From: Jackrogersella multiformis
Taxonomy: Eukaryota; Ascomycota; Sordariomycetes; Xylariales; Hypoxylaceae
Assembly (NCBI GenBank): GCA_902806575.1
Contig: CADCXD010000018.1
Location: 2,728,001-2,792,000, forward strand
DNA: 64,000 bases
Reading direction: 5' to 3'
Shown here: piece by piece, positions 1 through 11,603 of the stretch
Numbering within the stretch: the first letter of the stretch is position 1
Layout of the letters: every line of letters starts with the position of its first letter
Translations under genes and position numbers: made by a program
The notes under the pieces: model-generated
Seen by the model: the letters and a program-made list of their open reading frames with translations, nothing else
Told to the model about the DNA's origin: nothing
Databases searched by the model: none

Positions 1-419
1 GCCGGAAAGAATGTGCTACTCTCCATGTATTCAACGTACCTACCTCATCCAACGCATCCAATGTAAATCTACTTTTCAGACCCTAGACCTGGACCTAGAC
101 CTGGACCTTCACATCATGTCATCAGCCTCAACTCCCAACTTCGCATTGTAAGACATACTGACGACCACCGACCTTGGAAGACAGCACCCCTCTCATTCCC
201 CTCGTTCTCCTACGTCTTCTGTCGTCCTATCAACCATCACCCCACAACAACATCCGCACCCCATCCCTTCCTTCGTTCTCTTTAGCTGCGCTACCTCTTC
301 GATCTGATTTACCCGACCATTCGATCCGTCGGTTTCGGTCGGTCGATTTTGACGATCCTTGGGCCCCAAAAAAAGATCACGCATACCGAACGGACCGCAG
401 TCCGTATTCGCGACCGAAG
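1..419. other. Left edge and 5' flank of first gene
   Basis: No gene is seen. The segment contains short imperfect direct repeats of a CTAGACCTGGAC unit near 81-108 and C/T-rich tracts from about 185 to 300. These are typical of a fungal promoter and 5' UTR for the gene that starts at 420. Open frames here lack any recognisable protein character. Confidence 0.5.
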
Positions 420-1421
420 ATGGTCAGCCCCGTCGGAACCTTCTTCATAGTTCTGTTCGTGCTGCTGATCGTCGCCGCCGTCGGCTGGATCGTCTTCACC
501 CAGCTGCGCGCAAGGCGGTTAGGTGTAAGTGCCCGATTTCTCGTCCTCTCTATACCCAACCACTACGCTCTATCCCCTCCCCCCTCTTCTCTGCATCATG
601 TCTGTCTTACAATACGGACATGACCGGACCGACTCCCCATCCTCTCCCCTCGCTTCCCTTTCTCTCCTCCATAGCCATAACCATACCCTGTATCAAACCG
701 GCCACCGAATCAGCTAACCTAACCGACCTTCGTTACTCTGCAGCTCCCCGCCCCACCACTCTCATCGTACATCCCCTTCGTACACTCCTCGCCCTCGTCC
801 TCGTACGGGCCCCCGCAGCCCGCGCCGGGCGGCATCCGGGCCTGGATCAGCGACAAGATGCGCGCGCTCCGCGGCGGCGGCGGCGGCGGCAGCGGCGGCA
901 ACAACCGATCGGCGACGGGCGCGGGATACGAGCGGCCCTCGCGCCGCGGCTTCGGAGCCCTCGACCCGGACGACGCCTGGGACACGCGCGTGGGCCACGA
1001 GGCCGACGCCTACTACGGCTACAGCGGACACGAGGAGCAGGAGCTCGGCCTGCGCCCGCATAACCAGGGCCAGCAGCAACAGCAACCGTACCAACAGCAA
1101 GGGCAGGGCAACACGTACAGCGGCGCCGGGTACAACAACAACAATAACAACAACAACGCCGCGACCCTTGGCGCCGACGAACCGCGAGGGCGCACCCGGA
1201 GCCGCGGCCCCGGCGTCGGACTAGGCGCCGACGGCGCGGGCGCAAGCGGCAACCGCAATCCGTTCGACGACGACGCCGCCGAGCCGAGCAACATCAGCCT
1301 GCGCGGCGTGAGCCCCAGGCCCATCGACACGGCCGCCGCCGCCGGCAAGAAGGGCGCCGTGGCGCATCTGCGCGACAGCCCGACGTCGGAGCGCAGGTCC
1401 ATATTTAGGGAGGAGGTCTGA
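420..1421 (+). CDS. Small single-pass membrane protein with low-complexity tail
   Basis: Exons 420-524 and 744-1421 give a 260-residue protein. The intron has a GTAAGT donor and a CTGCAG acceptor, and the frame is kept in phase 0. Residues 1-35 form a short N-terminus with a strong hydrophobic helix (about residues 7-27) ending in basic residues (RARR), so it is a probable N-anchored membrane protein. After the splice comes LPAPPLSSYIPF, then a Gly-rich run, a Q/N-rich stretch (about 105-140) and an acidic/basic tail ending in FREEV. From memory, this resembles a widespread ascomycete family often labelled 'acid phosphatase-like', but I see no phosphatase motif and would not infer catalysis. 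The second exon is strongly GC-rich. The exon structure is well supported; the function is unknown. Confidence 0.8.
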
Positions 1422-2827
1422 GGTGCCGGCGCGTCCGGGGCGTTCGCGTTCGCGTTCTTGTTCTTGTTTCTTGGTATTTAGGCATGTGGCGCGAGCGACG
1501 TTTACGGCACGGCACACAGCACACGGTTGATATAATGTGTAAACTTGAGAGGCAGGGAGGAGAGAATGTCTATCTCTACGGAGGGGAGGGGGCCGAGGGA
1601 GGGTGCTTAATTCCTTCCGCCACGGAAGAGTGATTTACGAACAGGAGACGGGGGTTCTCACGAGGGGGGTGTCTTGGCCTGCCTAGGCGCACATGTCGGA
1701 GGAGGAGAGGAGTCACGGCGTTTCGGTTCGTCAAAGGGGAAAAGGAGGGGCGTCTGCTCCCGCGTGTATCTTAGGTCCTAGGGACCGCTGTTCTGGTCAA
1801 ATGCTTGGGGCGTTCTGGAGGGGGCTGCTTCAATACGAGATGGATGCATCGCGATTTCTGTTCAGTTTTCTTCTCTCTCTTTTTTTTTGGCTGCTTATGC
1901 GGCTGGTGATCTGTGGCATTTGTCTGCGTAGAGTGTGGAAACGTAGATTCTGGTTGTGATGTAATGACTACATGCTACAGACTACATTTACTAAAGTCGT
2001 GGGGATTAGGGGGCTTGGGTGAAGAAGTGGAGTTAATGTGGTTGGCCTATCTTGGTTGACTAGAGGCTGTATACAAACACGTGTAGTGCCTTGTCCCAGA
2101 TGTTTATGAGGTAGGTAGTCTTCGCTGTATGCTATTGGTGGAATGGGTTGCGAGGTCAGAGTGCTTGGTACACATCGTTAACTGGGATGTGAAATCGCAA
2201 GTTCGAGCATGTGTATAGATGTGTTTGAACTGGGAAATCACGGTGCTTCGTAGGTTGGTATAGTCATATGGTAGGGGTGCAGTGCGTTATTATGTCTATC
2301 CCTCAAAAATCCATATACACTTATAGTACGGTTTGCTTGACGATATATCCTATCAAATATGAGTAATGACGGTAGCAGTAGTTTGTTAATAGTATAAAAC
2401 TTTTAAGGATTGGTTGGTGCTGAAACTGCGATATACTGATAGTTAGGACACCATTCTCCCGAAGAATACTTCGGATAAGGTGAGACCCTGTCGTTTGGTA
2501 GCAGGAGCCATTATCTCTACAGCCGTATTCAATATGCCCCTATACGAAGTTTGAAGTCCCTTGTGTAGAACCGGATTTATCGAGATGAGAGGAAATAGCC
2601 TCTTAAAAATTAAGTCCTAGTGATTGGGTAATTATGGGATGGACGAGATAATTTGTTTAATAGTCTATTCATTGCCATTGCCCCTATTTCCTATATATGC
2701 CTCGAATTATGCTCTTCTACTAAATATCCATTCTAAAATGCAGAAATAGGCTAACTAGTAAATATATATAGCAGAATATGGCAGTTGAGATACTCCAACC
2801 TCCGATACCCCCCTAATCTAGGCATAC
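1422..2827. other. Intergenic region, convergent 3' ends
   Basis: This 1.4 kb lies between the end of the first gene and the 3' end of the minus-strand HET gene. It is G/T-rich up to about 2300 and then AT-rich. An 88-codon open frame at 1693-1959 has no protein-like composition and probably lies in 3' UTR. No RNA gene or repeat family was recognised. Confidence 0.5.
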
Positions 2828-4762
2828 CTAGATCAGTTGGAACTCTTGCACTTCTCTGTCAGCCCAAAACTCATCATCGAACTTCTCCTGTTTCAACGGC
2901 CCGCCTTTTACCTCACATTGGCTTAAGAACGTGTAGTTTTCCCCAGAAACTCGCAGTAGGCTTAGGTCTGATGCGCCCTTGAACAAGCACACTAGATCGG
3001 TAGTTTTGATTTCAACGTCGTCCCTGGTGAGACGCAAAATAGTGCCGTCAGGAAGTAGTATGAAAGGGAAGCTAAATTGATCCGCCATGGCTTCTTCTTT
3101 CAATCGGATGTTAGCTATCCTTCTCCTCTTTTTGTACCATGGTGGTTTGCCCCCAGAAGACTGGACTATACGCTGGTACACCTGATAGAACGACTCAACA
3201 CCATTGTTAGAGATGACTCTAGTCACGTCTTTAATGAGTTCCTCGAAAGCCTCTTCGACGGTGATTCCTCTAAAGTTTGCTGATGGCTCTAGGATACGCT
3301 CCTCGAATTTTTTCAGGCGACTTGGCAAACCACGTGGTATTTTCCCGACTTTCGGCATTATATCTGCTGAATCACATCCGTCGAGAGCATCGGAGAAATT
3401 TCCAAGCACACAGCCTTGAACGTGCAAAACTCGCTTTTCAGACGATATTTGTAGAATCTGCCTCTGACCGTTTGCCCTAGGACCTAGGGCAAGTTCCCGG
3501 AAGTCGGCGACCCAGGACGGGACACCTATGAGTCTGCTGCCCTTACAGCTAAGTAATGCCAGCCTCCCGGTGGTTTGTAATATGAAAACAGAATAATCCC
3601 AGTATACTCGCTCACACGATAGATGATAGTTTGGCATTAGTTCTTCCGGTAGCTGTTCATCCTTCATATGCCTTAGCAGACCAAGAAGTCCATAGAGTTG
3701 GTCTCGATGGTCCGAAGAATCCTTCTTGTTTACAACTGTTAACAACTCCAAGAGAACCTCAGCCAGTTCTAATTTATTTGCGTCATTATCCCTTCCCGTG
3801 CCGACACAGTTATAGAAATGCCGGATTAGCTTCAGGGTAACTATTCGCTTGCCTCCAGGGGTAAGATAAAGGGACGGGTCTTGCTTAACAAGCATATCGA
3901 ATATATCAATGAAATGGGACGAATGGAGGCTGCGACGCCCAACATAAAATGTAGGTACCGAGTTCAAGCAGGCTTCTTGAATAGTCCAAACCCTCTTGAA
4001 CCATGAGTGGCTCAAGAGCCATCTCATCATTAGAATGATGTCAAGATATGCGTCTCCGAACTCTTCATGTATAGTTATGTTGTCATCCTCGTCCATGGGA
4101 TCCCACTCATCCCACATTGAAGTGGCCTTCTTGAATAACAACTTAATAGCTGCGTGCCGTGGCATCCGACGTCGTGATGAGCGATTTCCTCGAATGAGTC
4201 TTTTGAAAAGGCCGTCCGTTGGTCGCTCGACGATAGGTCCAAGCCATACAACAGTAAGACCAGCATGATATATCTCCATCATTCGCGCTACCTGGTAGGA
4301 CTTTTCGTCCGTATCCTGCTGATTGATGCAAATAGCATCAATCCAGAAGTAATCTTTCGGGTGGCCGATGTCATAGGGCCGCTGTCTGAATTGGTGTAGC
4401 GCCCCATGCAAATTCTTCGTGATTTGAAAAGGCTGTCCATCTAGCATGATGGTCTCCACCTGGGTTGTATCCCCCCATACATAGGATAGGGGAAAGAAGC
4501 ATTTGACCTCAGCTATAGGCATCTGATGAAGGAGACATTCTATGATGCCCGTTCCCGGTACGATACGGAGCAGTCGAACCTCGGACTCGCCCAGCGGTCG
4601 ATAGGGATACGCTGGTTCTCGATATGGATCTGGATAATTTTCAAACTCTTCATCTGTTTCAATTTCTGAAACCGAGTCATCTTCTGAGATTTGCGGCTTC
4701 GATAGGAAAGTAGATATTTGATATTTTGGGTTAAGACGTCGAGTAATCGATTCGGCTAACAT
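2828..4762 (-). CDS. HET-domain (heterokaryon incompatibility) protein
   Basis: An intronless 644-residue frame. The HET domain (PF06985 type) occupies about residues 90-260. Visible blocks are PLSYVWGD, a middle block with ITKNLHGAL, DYFWIDAICINQQD, and VVWLGP. A second typical feature is HRDQLYGLLGLL in the middle, followed by a divergent C-terminal half. HET proteins mediate non-self recognition and regulated cell death in filamentous ascomycetes, and this one has the common layout of a single N-terminal HET domain with a lineage-specific tail. No NACHT, WD40 or other partner domain is visible, and no het-s or NLR gene neighbours it. The start is the first Met of the frame; an upstream exon cannot be excluded. 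Confidence 0.9.
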   Translation of the reverse strand: MLAESITRRLNPKYQISTFLSKPQISEDDSVSEIETDEEFENYPDPYREPAYPYRPLGESEVRLLRIVPGTGIIECLLHQMPIAEVKCFFPLSYVWGDTTQVETIMLDGQPFQITKNLHGALHQFRQRPYDIGHPKDYFWIDAICINQQDTDEKSYQVARMMEIYHAGLTVVWLGPIVERPTDGLFKRLIRGNRSSRRRMPRHAAIKLLFKKATSMWDEWDPMDEDDNITIHEEFGDAYLDIILMMRWLLSHSWFKRVWTIQEACLNSVPTFYVGRRSLHSSHFIDIFDMLVKQDPSLYLTPGGKRIVTLKLIRHFYNCVGTGRDNDANKLELAEVLLELLTVVNKKDSSDHRDQLYGLLGLLRHMKDEQLPEELMPNYHLSCERVYWDYSVFILQTTGRLALLSCKGSRLIGVPSWVADFRELALGPRANGQRQILQISSEKRVLHVQGCVLGNFSDALDGCDSADIMPKVGKIPRGLPSRLKKFEERILEPSANFRGITVEEAFEELIKDVTRVISNNGVESFYQVYQRIVQSSGGKPPWYKKRRRIANIRLKEEAMADQFSFPFILLPDGTILRLTRDDVEIKTTDLVCLFKGASDLSLLRVSGENYTFLSQCEVKGGPLKQEKFDDEFWADREVQEFQLI

Positions 4763-5471
4763 TGCTATAAGTTGCTGAGCCGAACCCGGCTTATTTCTGT
4801 CCTCGTGAGAACCATGGTATAAAATGAAGTTGAATTTTCATGTGTGCTAGCACCGGATATCATATATGGAGTGTGTTGGTTGGCAGTGCAGTCCACTGCA
4901 TTGTCGGTAACCAATGATCCCCCGCCAGCTCGGCTGCCTCCCGGGGTCACCGCCTCACACATCCAAAACTCGCTATCATTCGATTCTGTTGTCAGATATT
5001 GTTTCAAAGGGCTACAGTGTATAATATAGACTAACCGGGTCGATGTAGCTTTAAGTCTAAATAAATGCCCATTGCAAGCTAGAAAGCTAGACGCATATAT
5101 CTAAACACCGCATATACGTGTATGTAATAATCTGATAAAAGAGACTCCCGAGGTCGGATTACGATTATGTTACCTGTACCTAGGGCTGCTAGGGTAGGAT
5201 TTTTCAAGGCAACGATGTAGAGATACTCCTAAATGCTGTGGTGAGATACCTCTTATTTTAACTGGGTATACCCTAGCTCATTAGCCAGGCTCTCGAGCGA
5301 TGGTAAGCCATGACCCCGCCAGTCCTGCCCCGCCTTCCGGCCTATAGACCTTGGTAGTGATGAATATCGTATTCCCTATCGTCCCATCACGGCCGAGAGA
5401 CTGGTGATACAGAGCAAACATCACTTACGGCTATACCATCGTACATATACTTTATATATACACCCTGTATT
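4763..5471. other. Divergent promoter region (HET gene / CCDC124-like gene)
   Basis: About 0.7 kb between two divergently transcribed genes, so it must hold both promoters. It is AT-rich, with many stops. No conserved ORF or RNA gene is visible. Confidence 0.5.
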
Positions 5472-6286
5472 ATGGCAGGGAAAAAGGGCGCCGATGGTAG
5501 CAAGAAGGCTGCTGGCCAGGCTCGAAAAGCAGAGGCTGCCGCCAAAAAGTCTGCCGAAGAAGACTCGAAGAAAGCAGCGGTAGAAGAGGCCGATTGGGAC
5601 AAGGGTGCTAAAAGTAATGCTAGAAAGTATGTCCTTTTCTGATTTGTTCATTGGTCATTGTTGTCTTGGAGATATTCCCGAAGCCATGGTCCCGGGATAT
5701 GACAATCGAATTATAACGGACAAGGGACAAAAAATAACCGCTATACTTATTGATATACAGGGAAGCACAAGCTTTGAAGAAAGCAGAGCAAGCTAAGAAA
5801 AAGGCCGAGAGAGACGCTGCTCTTGCAGAAGAAGAGAAAAGTTTGCCGACTCGCACTGGTCCAAAGAATTCCAAGACAGCCGTTAAGAAAACGAACCGAG
5901 GCCTCGACAATGCATTGGCTGAGCTTGACGTCAACGACAACAAGCTTCCGACGCTTGAGGCTTCAGGTATCGAAAACATTTTAGATGCCCTAGGCGTGGC
6001 TTTGGATACATCCGACACTAAAGTCGACAGGCATGCCGAAAGAAGAGTCGGGGCCGCATACGCCGCGTTCGAGGAAAGGAGACTTCAAGAGATGATTGAG
6101 GATGGAAGTGGAAAAGGATTGCGCCTGAGCCAGAAACGGGAGCAAATCGTGAGGGAATTCAAGAAGAGCCCCGAAAATCCGCTCAACAACAATTTCAAGA
6201 TCAAGCACAACGCTACGCAAGACGAAATCCAGGAGATTAAGGAGCAGGAGAAGGCGAAAACCGAAGCTAGGCTTACGTCCAAGTAG
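5472..6286 (+). CDS. CCDC124/Oxs1/Lso2-family ribosome-associated protein
   Basis: Exons 5472-5626 and 5761-6286 (phase 2, GTATGT donor, TACAG acceptor) give 226 residues. The N-terminal third is a highly charged Lys/Ala/Glu coiled coil (MAGKKGADGSKKAAGQARKA onward, residues 1-85), broken by the intron within the helix. The C-terminal part carries the conserved DUF1014-type block (GIENILDAL, ERRVGAAYAAFEERRL, LRLSQKREQIVREFKKSPENP). Family knowledge: CCDC124 and yeast Lso2 bind 80S ribosomes during dormancy and recovery, and fission yeast Oxs1 is a co-regulator in oxidative stress. The length matches the family. The frame downstream of the stop (6290-6721) is not part of it. Confidence 0.9.
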
Positions 6287-7388
6287 GAATTGGACGTGCC
6301 GCTCTCGGGTGAGTACCCGTTTGTTGAGAAGAGCGAGGCGCTCTGGGAGAAAGCAGACCTGGAGAGATCTGTGATGAAGCGAATGGCTCGAAAAGTGCGA
6401 GATCTTTTGTTATTGCTCCGTCAAGCTTGTCTTGTAAAATGGCGAAGACGACGAGTGGGTATTGGTAGGGACCCCTGGATCCAACACAACGCTCCCTGGC
6501 GATTTCAACGAGTGCGCAGGACGGTAACTCTTTCATCCCGTCTATATCCAAACGCTCTGTCGGACGGAATGCCAGACTACTTCCTAGTCGGCTATTCCAT
6601 CCTGTTTGAGGTTTTTATATTTAAATCTAAGCTACTTCAGTCCCAAAGGAGCAATACTTTGGATCAGTGTGGTCAAACTAGGAGAAAGGAGGCGAACCCG
6701 GTAATTGACTGGTATAACTAGCATATCATAAGACGATTATAATGCATATATAAATCAGGTACTTAGGATAGATATACTTCATGTTGGCTAAACCAATGAA
6801 GCTATATCATTTTCGGAATTGATTCGAATATTCACCCTTGACCCTCGGAGATAATATATTAGCACATACTAGCGCACAATCCCGACTTGAGCTCATAACT
6901 CCGGATAGTGATCTGATGACCGTTTAATACAATGTAAAAAATCTTGCATTGTGAAGGTCTCGTGATAGTAATTGTCGAAGGCGGATTATTAGTGTCCAGG
7001 GTTGGGCGGGTAGATGGGTTAAGCTTCGGCAACCCTCGGCTCGGGGAACGGGGTATTTACAGGGGGCGAGATAATAAAATAGCAGTGACGTTCGCGGCTA
7101 TTGTTGGGATTTGGATTGGAAATCGCATCTCCATCGTAGGTACCTTAGCAGCCAGGCAGCCTAAGTAAATTCCGGGGGGCCGTAAACTCCATTTGTAATT
7201 TCCATCCTTCTTATTACCCTTAGCCCGACACCCCTCATCGTCATCGTCGCTACTCTAACGACTCACGAGACCCCAATATATACACGAGGAAGACGGATAT
7301 GTACTACTAGTTTTTTTTCTTTTTCTTTTCTCCTCCCTATCTCTAACCCTACTGTACTCTACCGGGGGAACAAGTCGACTGCGCAGTA
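6287..7388. other. Intergenic; 3' UTR and promoter of the mitochondrial carrier
   Basis: No credible gene. Frames at 6290-6721 and 6944-7168 have no family character. A pyrimidine-rich tract at about 7310-7360, just upstream of the ATG at 7389, is typical of filamentous fungal core promoters and 5' UTRs. Confidence 0.5.
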
Positions 7389-8671
7389 ATGCCATCGGCT
7401 TCCTCCAATCATGTCTCGATATCCGAGTTACCATCCCAAGGACAAGGAAATGCGAGCGCTATTCTCGGTAAGATGGATGGAGTCATTAGAAAGGCCGGCA
7501 ATGCTGTCGCTGGCACAACGGCTCATACCGTCAATACAGATTCAGTCAACGACGACGATGGAGCACCGGTAGCAGCGAAGAAAAAACAGCCGGATAGGCA
7601 TAGCATGGACTACGTAATCCGCTCCGGCGTTGCTGGCGGTCTTGCAGGGTGTGCTGTATGTATTGTCGCATACCCAGTAATGAAATGCGCAACTTGGTCT
7701 CGTGTTAATAATCTCTCAAGGCTAAAACCACTGTCGCGCCCCTCGACCGAGTCAAAATCCTTTTCCAGACAAGCAATCCGCAATTCGTGAAATATCAGGG
7801 CTCATGGGCCGGTTTCGGGCTGGCGATACGCGATATCTACGCTCACGATGGAGTGTTGGGGTTATTCCGCGGACACTCGGCCACGCTCTTAAAGATCTAC
7901 CCCTACGCTGCTATAAAGTTTGTCGCCTACGAACAATATCGCGCGTTAATAATCGGCTCAAATCGTCAGAACGAAACATGGCTACGACGATTCACATCCG
8001 GGGCAATGGCTGGTGTGTCATCGGTTTTCCTTACATACCCGTTGGATGTGATCCGCGTACGGTTAGCTTTCGAGACGAAGCATAACCGCATGTCGCTTAC
8101 CGGCATTTGCAAGAAGATCTACCGTGAACAACCTCTACCAAAGCCACCGCCTATAGCTACCACGAAAACCGCCACCGAGGCTACGATATCTCCTATACAA
8201 GTGGTAGCACCTCGCTCTGGCCTCGTCAATTTCTACAGAGGCTTCTCGACGACTTTATTGGGTATGGTACCATACGCTGGCGTGTCCTTCTTGACACACG
8301 ACACTGTTAGTGATATCTTCCGTCTGCCATCCGTCCGGGAATACACCACCTTACCCAAACCCGCCAATGCCGCGGCCGACAGACCCGCCCCGCTTCGCGC
8401 CTGGGCCGAGTTAGGAGCCGGTGGAATCGCGGGCGCGGTATCGCAAACTGTGGCTTACCCTCTCGAAGTTATCCGGCGACGAATGCAGGTGAGTGGCGCC
8501 GTTGGAGACGGGCATCGCCTTCGGATAGGAGAGACGGCGAGCCTGGTCTTCAGAGAGCGCGGACTTCCCGGGTTCTTCGTGGGTTTGTCCATTGGTTACG
8601 TAAAGGTGATACCCTTGGCGGCAGTCAGTTTCTACACTTACGAACGGTTGAAGATTCTGTTCAACATTTAG
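7389..8671 (+). CDS. LEU5: Mitochondrial carrier, Leu5/Graves-disease-carrier type (CoA transport)
   Basis: Exons 7389-7655 and 7721-8671 give a 405-residue SLC25 protein. The 65-nt intron has GTATGT, a TTAATAAT branch and CTCAAG. Three carrier repeats are visible with their signature motifs: APLDRVKIL (assembled directly after the intron), YPLDVIRVR, and YPLEVIRRRM. Each is followed by aromatic/Gly helix ends such as GLFRGHSATLLKIYPYAAIKF. The N-terminal 75 residues are polar and non-conserved. Between repeats 2 and 3 sits a linker rich in Pro/Thr. The combination of FRGHSATLLKIYPYAAIKF and FYRGFSTTLLGMVPYAG matches yeast Leu5 and human SLC25A16/SLC25A42, which carry coenzyme A across the inner mitochondrial membrane. 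The subfamily is recognised from memory, not by search. Confidence 0.88.
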
Positions 8672-10042
8672 ACAAAAAACAAACCGTACATATGGAAGGA
8701 TTCCGATGGCATTGTAGGAGTGCAGGCGTTTACGGTATATACCTACCTAGGTACTTTGGAGGCAGTTTAGGCATAGCATGAGGAGCGAGAGCCCACCTCA
8801 CGGTTAAGGGGATTAGATACTACAGGCATATACATAAGATTACGAAGCACAGCATAGAGAGAAGCGTTATACACAACGATCGGCAACAATTTTGTCTTTT
8901 CTGTCTTCCTGCGGCAAGAATAAAGATAAAGAGAGCACCGGACATCACGAGACAAGCAATCTGGGTCGCGAGTTAAGCCTGAAACTAGTAGCGATCCAAT
9001 ATGTGTGAGGTGATTCATAAGTTAGACCTGCATAGGTACCGTAGTATTCCAATACAACTCTGATCCCCTATTTCCATCCAATCTATGTACCTATTTGCTT
9101 TTTTACCATAAACGAACGCCACCCATCCATTAGGCCTCGTATTTGCGGCATCATTTAATTTGACGCTGGCTTCAAGAGACATTGAGGTATCGAAAGTAGG
9201 GAGCCTGGCGTACAATACTATGTCTCGATTTTACAATAGATTGTACTCGTTTTGACGGTAACATTCGCACATCGAAACTTGAGCCTGACTGGACGTTCCC
9301 GTAAAACACCTGATAGCATTTCAAGGAACTTTTTCGCCTCAGCTGCATATGGAGGTACCTACATAGGAAGGTAGTCTACCGGTAGTTAATCGCAACAGCG
9401 CAGGATAGCCAAGCGCCTCTTAATCTCCTACGTAGTGGCTCTCCGCCCAAAAAGCCACCATCGCTGCACCTAGCACGAACCATAGGCGAGCTAGCCCACG
9501 ACGAACCTCAAATGCGGTTCTCGTCTGCATCTAGAGCAAGCCACGAGTGACACAAATCTGCTTCATACATATGTAGGTAGGTAGTGGCAAAGTAGACGAC
9601 CGCTTTTATCTCCATGTCTGAGTTAGGTATATCCGGAAGGGGGGCCCATTGGGGGTGGACGTCGAGCTGAACAGCAGCCGCGCTCGAAATGTGACTTGTC
9701 AATGGATGCCGGTCGATAAGGGAGCGGAGAAGAATTGATATTCGGTCTTTTAATATTCCTTTTATTCAATATTCTGGGAAGACCTCCCGAGGTTCGATTT
9801 TGTTGTTATTTATTCATCTTCGTATTGTGACAGAAGTCTTAATACTATACATGTTTATTGCCGAGGTACTAGAATATATCATATTAGAGTAGGTATGAGA
9901 GCTTAGCTTATCAACGAGTTCACAATACTATATTTCACCTACCTATACCTAGCACACTCACTTTCGGTTTACTTATCCAGCTGCCCAAGCGACCATTCTC
10001 CGAGCCTCTCTCCCCGACGTCCCACCCGACCCTGCATTCACG
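8672..10042. other. Intergenic region
   Basis: 1.37 kb between two plus-strand genes. It holds copies of the TACCTAGGTA-type motif (around 8742-8756) and GTAGGTAGGTAG (9573-9583). Short frames on the minus strand (8767-9018, 9015-9215, 9508-9702) look random. No RNA gene was recognised. Confidence 0.5.
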
Positions 10043-11049
10043 ATGTCCCTACCCTCCAAACCCACACCCCCAGCGGCAAACCCGCCCTCGGCACCTACAG
10101 ACTACAACCATAGCGTCCCCGACCCCCTGGCGCACTTCACCGCGATCCCGTGGTGCGCGGCGCACCTCTCGGACCGGTCCAACATCTCGGTCGCGGTGCC
10201 CGACCGGCACCCGCTGCCGGCGGGCGAGGCCGCCTTCGTGCGGAAGACGATGAACAGCGCCACGACGGTGCGGGCGTCCGTGACGTTCCTGCAGGTGTTG
10301 CGGCCCTCCGCATCCACGTCCCCGTCCCCGTCCCCGTCCTCGCATCCCGAGCCCAAGGGAAAGGGAAAGGGAGCGGGAGAGGCAGATAAGGAGGGCAGGA
10401 ACAAGAAAAGGAAGCCGCTCTCGGCCTCCTCGGCGCTGCTGGGCGGCGGCGGGCGCCAGAACGGCGAGGACCCGCGCAACCCGTTCCTGCTGTTCAACGC
10501 GCTGGCCGACCTGGGCGTCGACTGCCAGGGCTACCCCGGCATCATGCACGGCGGGCTGTTCGGCGTGCTGATGGACGAGGTCATGGGCACCGCGGCGAAC
10601 TTCCAGGCCGGTGAGTCTTTCCTCCTCTCATTCCCCCGTCCCTTCCCCTTCCCTTTTCTTTTCTTTTCTTTTCACAGTGGATTCTCGCAATTGCTTCGCG
10701 GGGGAAGCATCCTGCGGGGAAACGAAAGGAACAGAGAGAATGTGCGTGCTGACGAGAAACCGCATATAGCGAACGGCGCGTACACGGTGCGCTTCACGAC
10801 GGATTTCCGGCGCGCGGTCGAGACGCCCCAGATCGTCCTGATCCGCGGCCGGGTGGTGCGGAAGGACGGGCGGAAGATCTATGTCAGGGGCACGATCGAA
10901 GACAAAGACGGTGGGTTTCTTCCTTTTCCATCTTCCCGAAAAGAAATCCTAGGTTCCCTTGGAGCTAACATCGCGTAGGAAACATAATGGCGGAAGGCGA
11001 CGGTTTGTGGCTTGCCGCAGATCGACACGTCGGCAGCAGCCAGCTATAA
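10043..11049 (+). CDS. Hot-dog fold (4HBT) thioesterase-like protein
   Basis: Exons 10043-10610, 10770-10910 and 10979-11049 give 259 residues. The hot-dog core is recognisable: NPFLLFNALADLGVDCQGYPGIMHGGLFGVLMDEVMG (broken here only for description of the helix with the HGG signature), then AYTVRFTTDFRRAVETP, LIRGRVVRKDGRKIYVRG, and the last strand MAEGDGLWLAA. This is the fungal PaaI/THEM4-like arrangement of acyl-thioesterases. Exon 3 restores the final conserved strand. The first intron is 159 nt, a multiple of three without stops, so an unspliced reading also stays open. Its CTGAC branch and ATATAG acceptor, and the family fit across the junction, favour splicing. A charged Lys/Gly linker (residues about 105-140) interrupts the N-terminal part. 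The substrate is unknown. Confidence 0.82.
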
Positions 11050-11603
11050 GCCAGCGCGATCTCACTATGAGTGAAGGGAGAGCGAAAGTGAGACATACAT
11101 ACATACTTACTTACCTCGGTACCTACATACCTTGGATCTACATCCACATTTATATTTTAATCAACAGGTATTAACACATAACTCTTACGAGCGAGCGATT
11201 CATACATTTCGCGGCAGCAGCAGCAGCAGCAGCAGCGGGGAGTTGCATTGTTGATATATTCATAGCTCAAGTATATACAAATATATAGCAATGCCATTAT
11301 ATTAAAGTCGTTCCACACCACGAAACCATCGATAGGGACGGCTAGTACTACCACTCGGCCACGGTCAAAAATGAAGCTGTGCAGTGGCAATGCCACCAAC
11401 AAGCTGCAGGTATGAACTGACTGGAAGCCTGATTTCAACCAGACGCCTATCCAAAACCGACACCGCACTGCTAAAGTTGATGGTCCCCTTATAAGTAATA
11501 ACCACGAACGCCATAGACTAAAATATAATATATAATTCACTATATCCTATTCATCATTACGTTCTCGCGTTTGATCATATCGATCATTAATTAGTTTGAT
11601 TAT
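11050..11603. other. Convergent 3' intergenic with CAG microsatellite
   Basis: 0.55 kb between the convergent thioesterase and nonaspanin genes. It contains tetranucleotide-like CATA/CTTA repeats at about 11092-11113 and a seven-unit CAG run. No gene is seen. Confidence 0.5.
11215..11235. repeat. (CAG)7 microsatellite
   Basis: Seven perfect CAG units in non-coding sequence between convergent genes. Confidence 0.9.

Noticed and set aside
1693..1959. 88-codon plus-strand frame after the first gene
   Set aside because: It contains a hydrophobic run, but low complexity and position suggest 3' UTR; nothing supports it as a gene.
6290..6721. 143-codon frame just downstream of the CCDC124-like gene
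   Set aside because: The CCDC124 homologue is complete before it, and the frame has no conserved character.
9781..9805. GGTTCGATT resembling a tRNA B-box
   Set aside because: No A-box at a suitable distance and no cloverleaf stems could be drawn.
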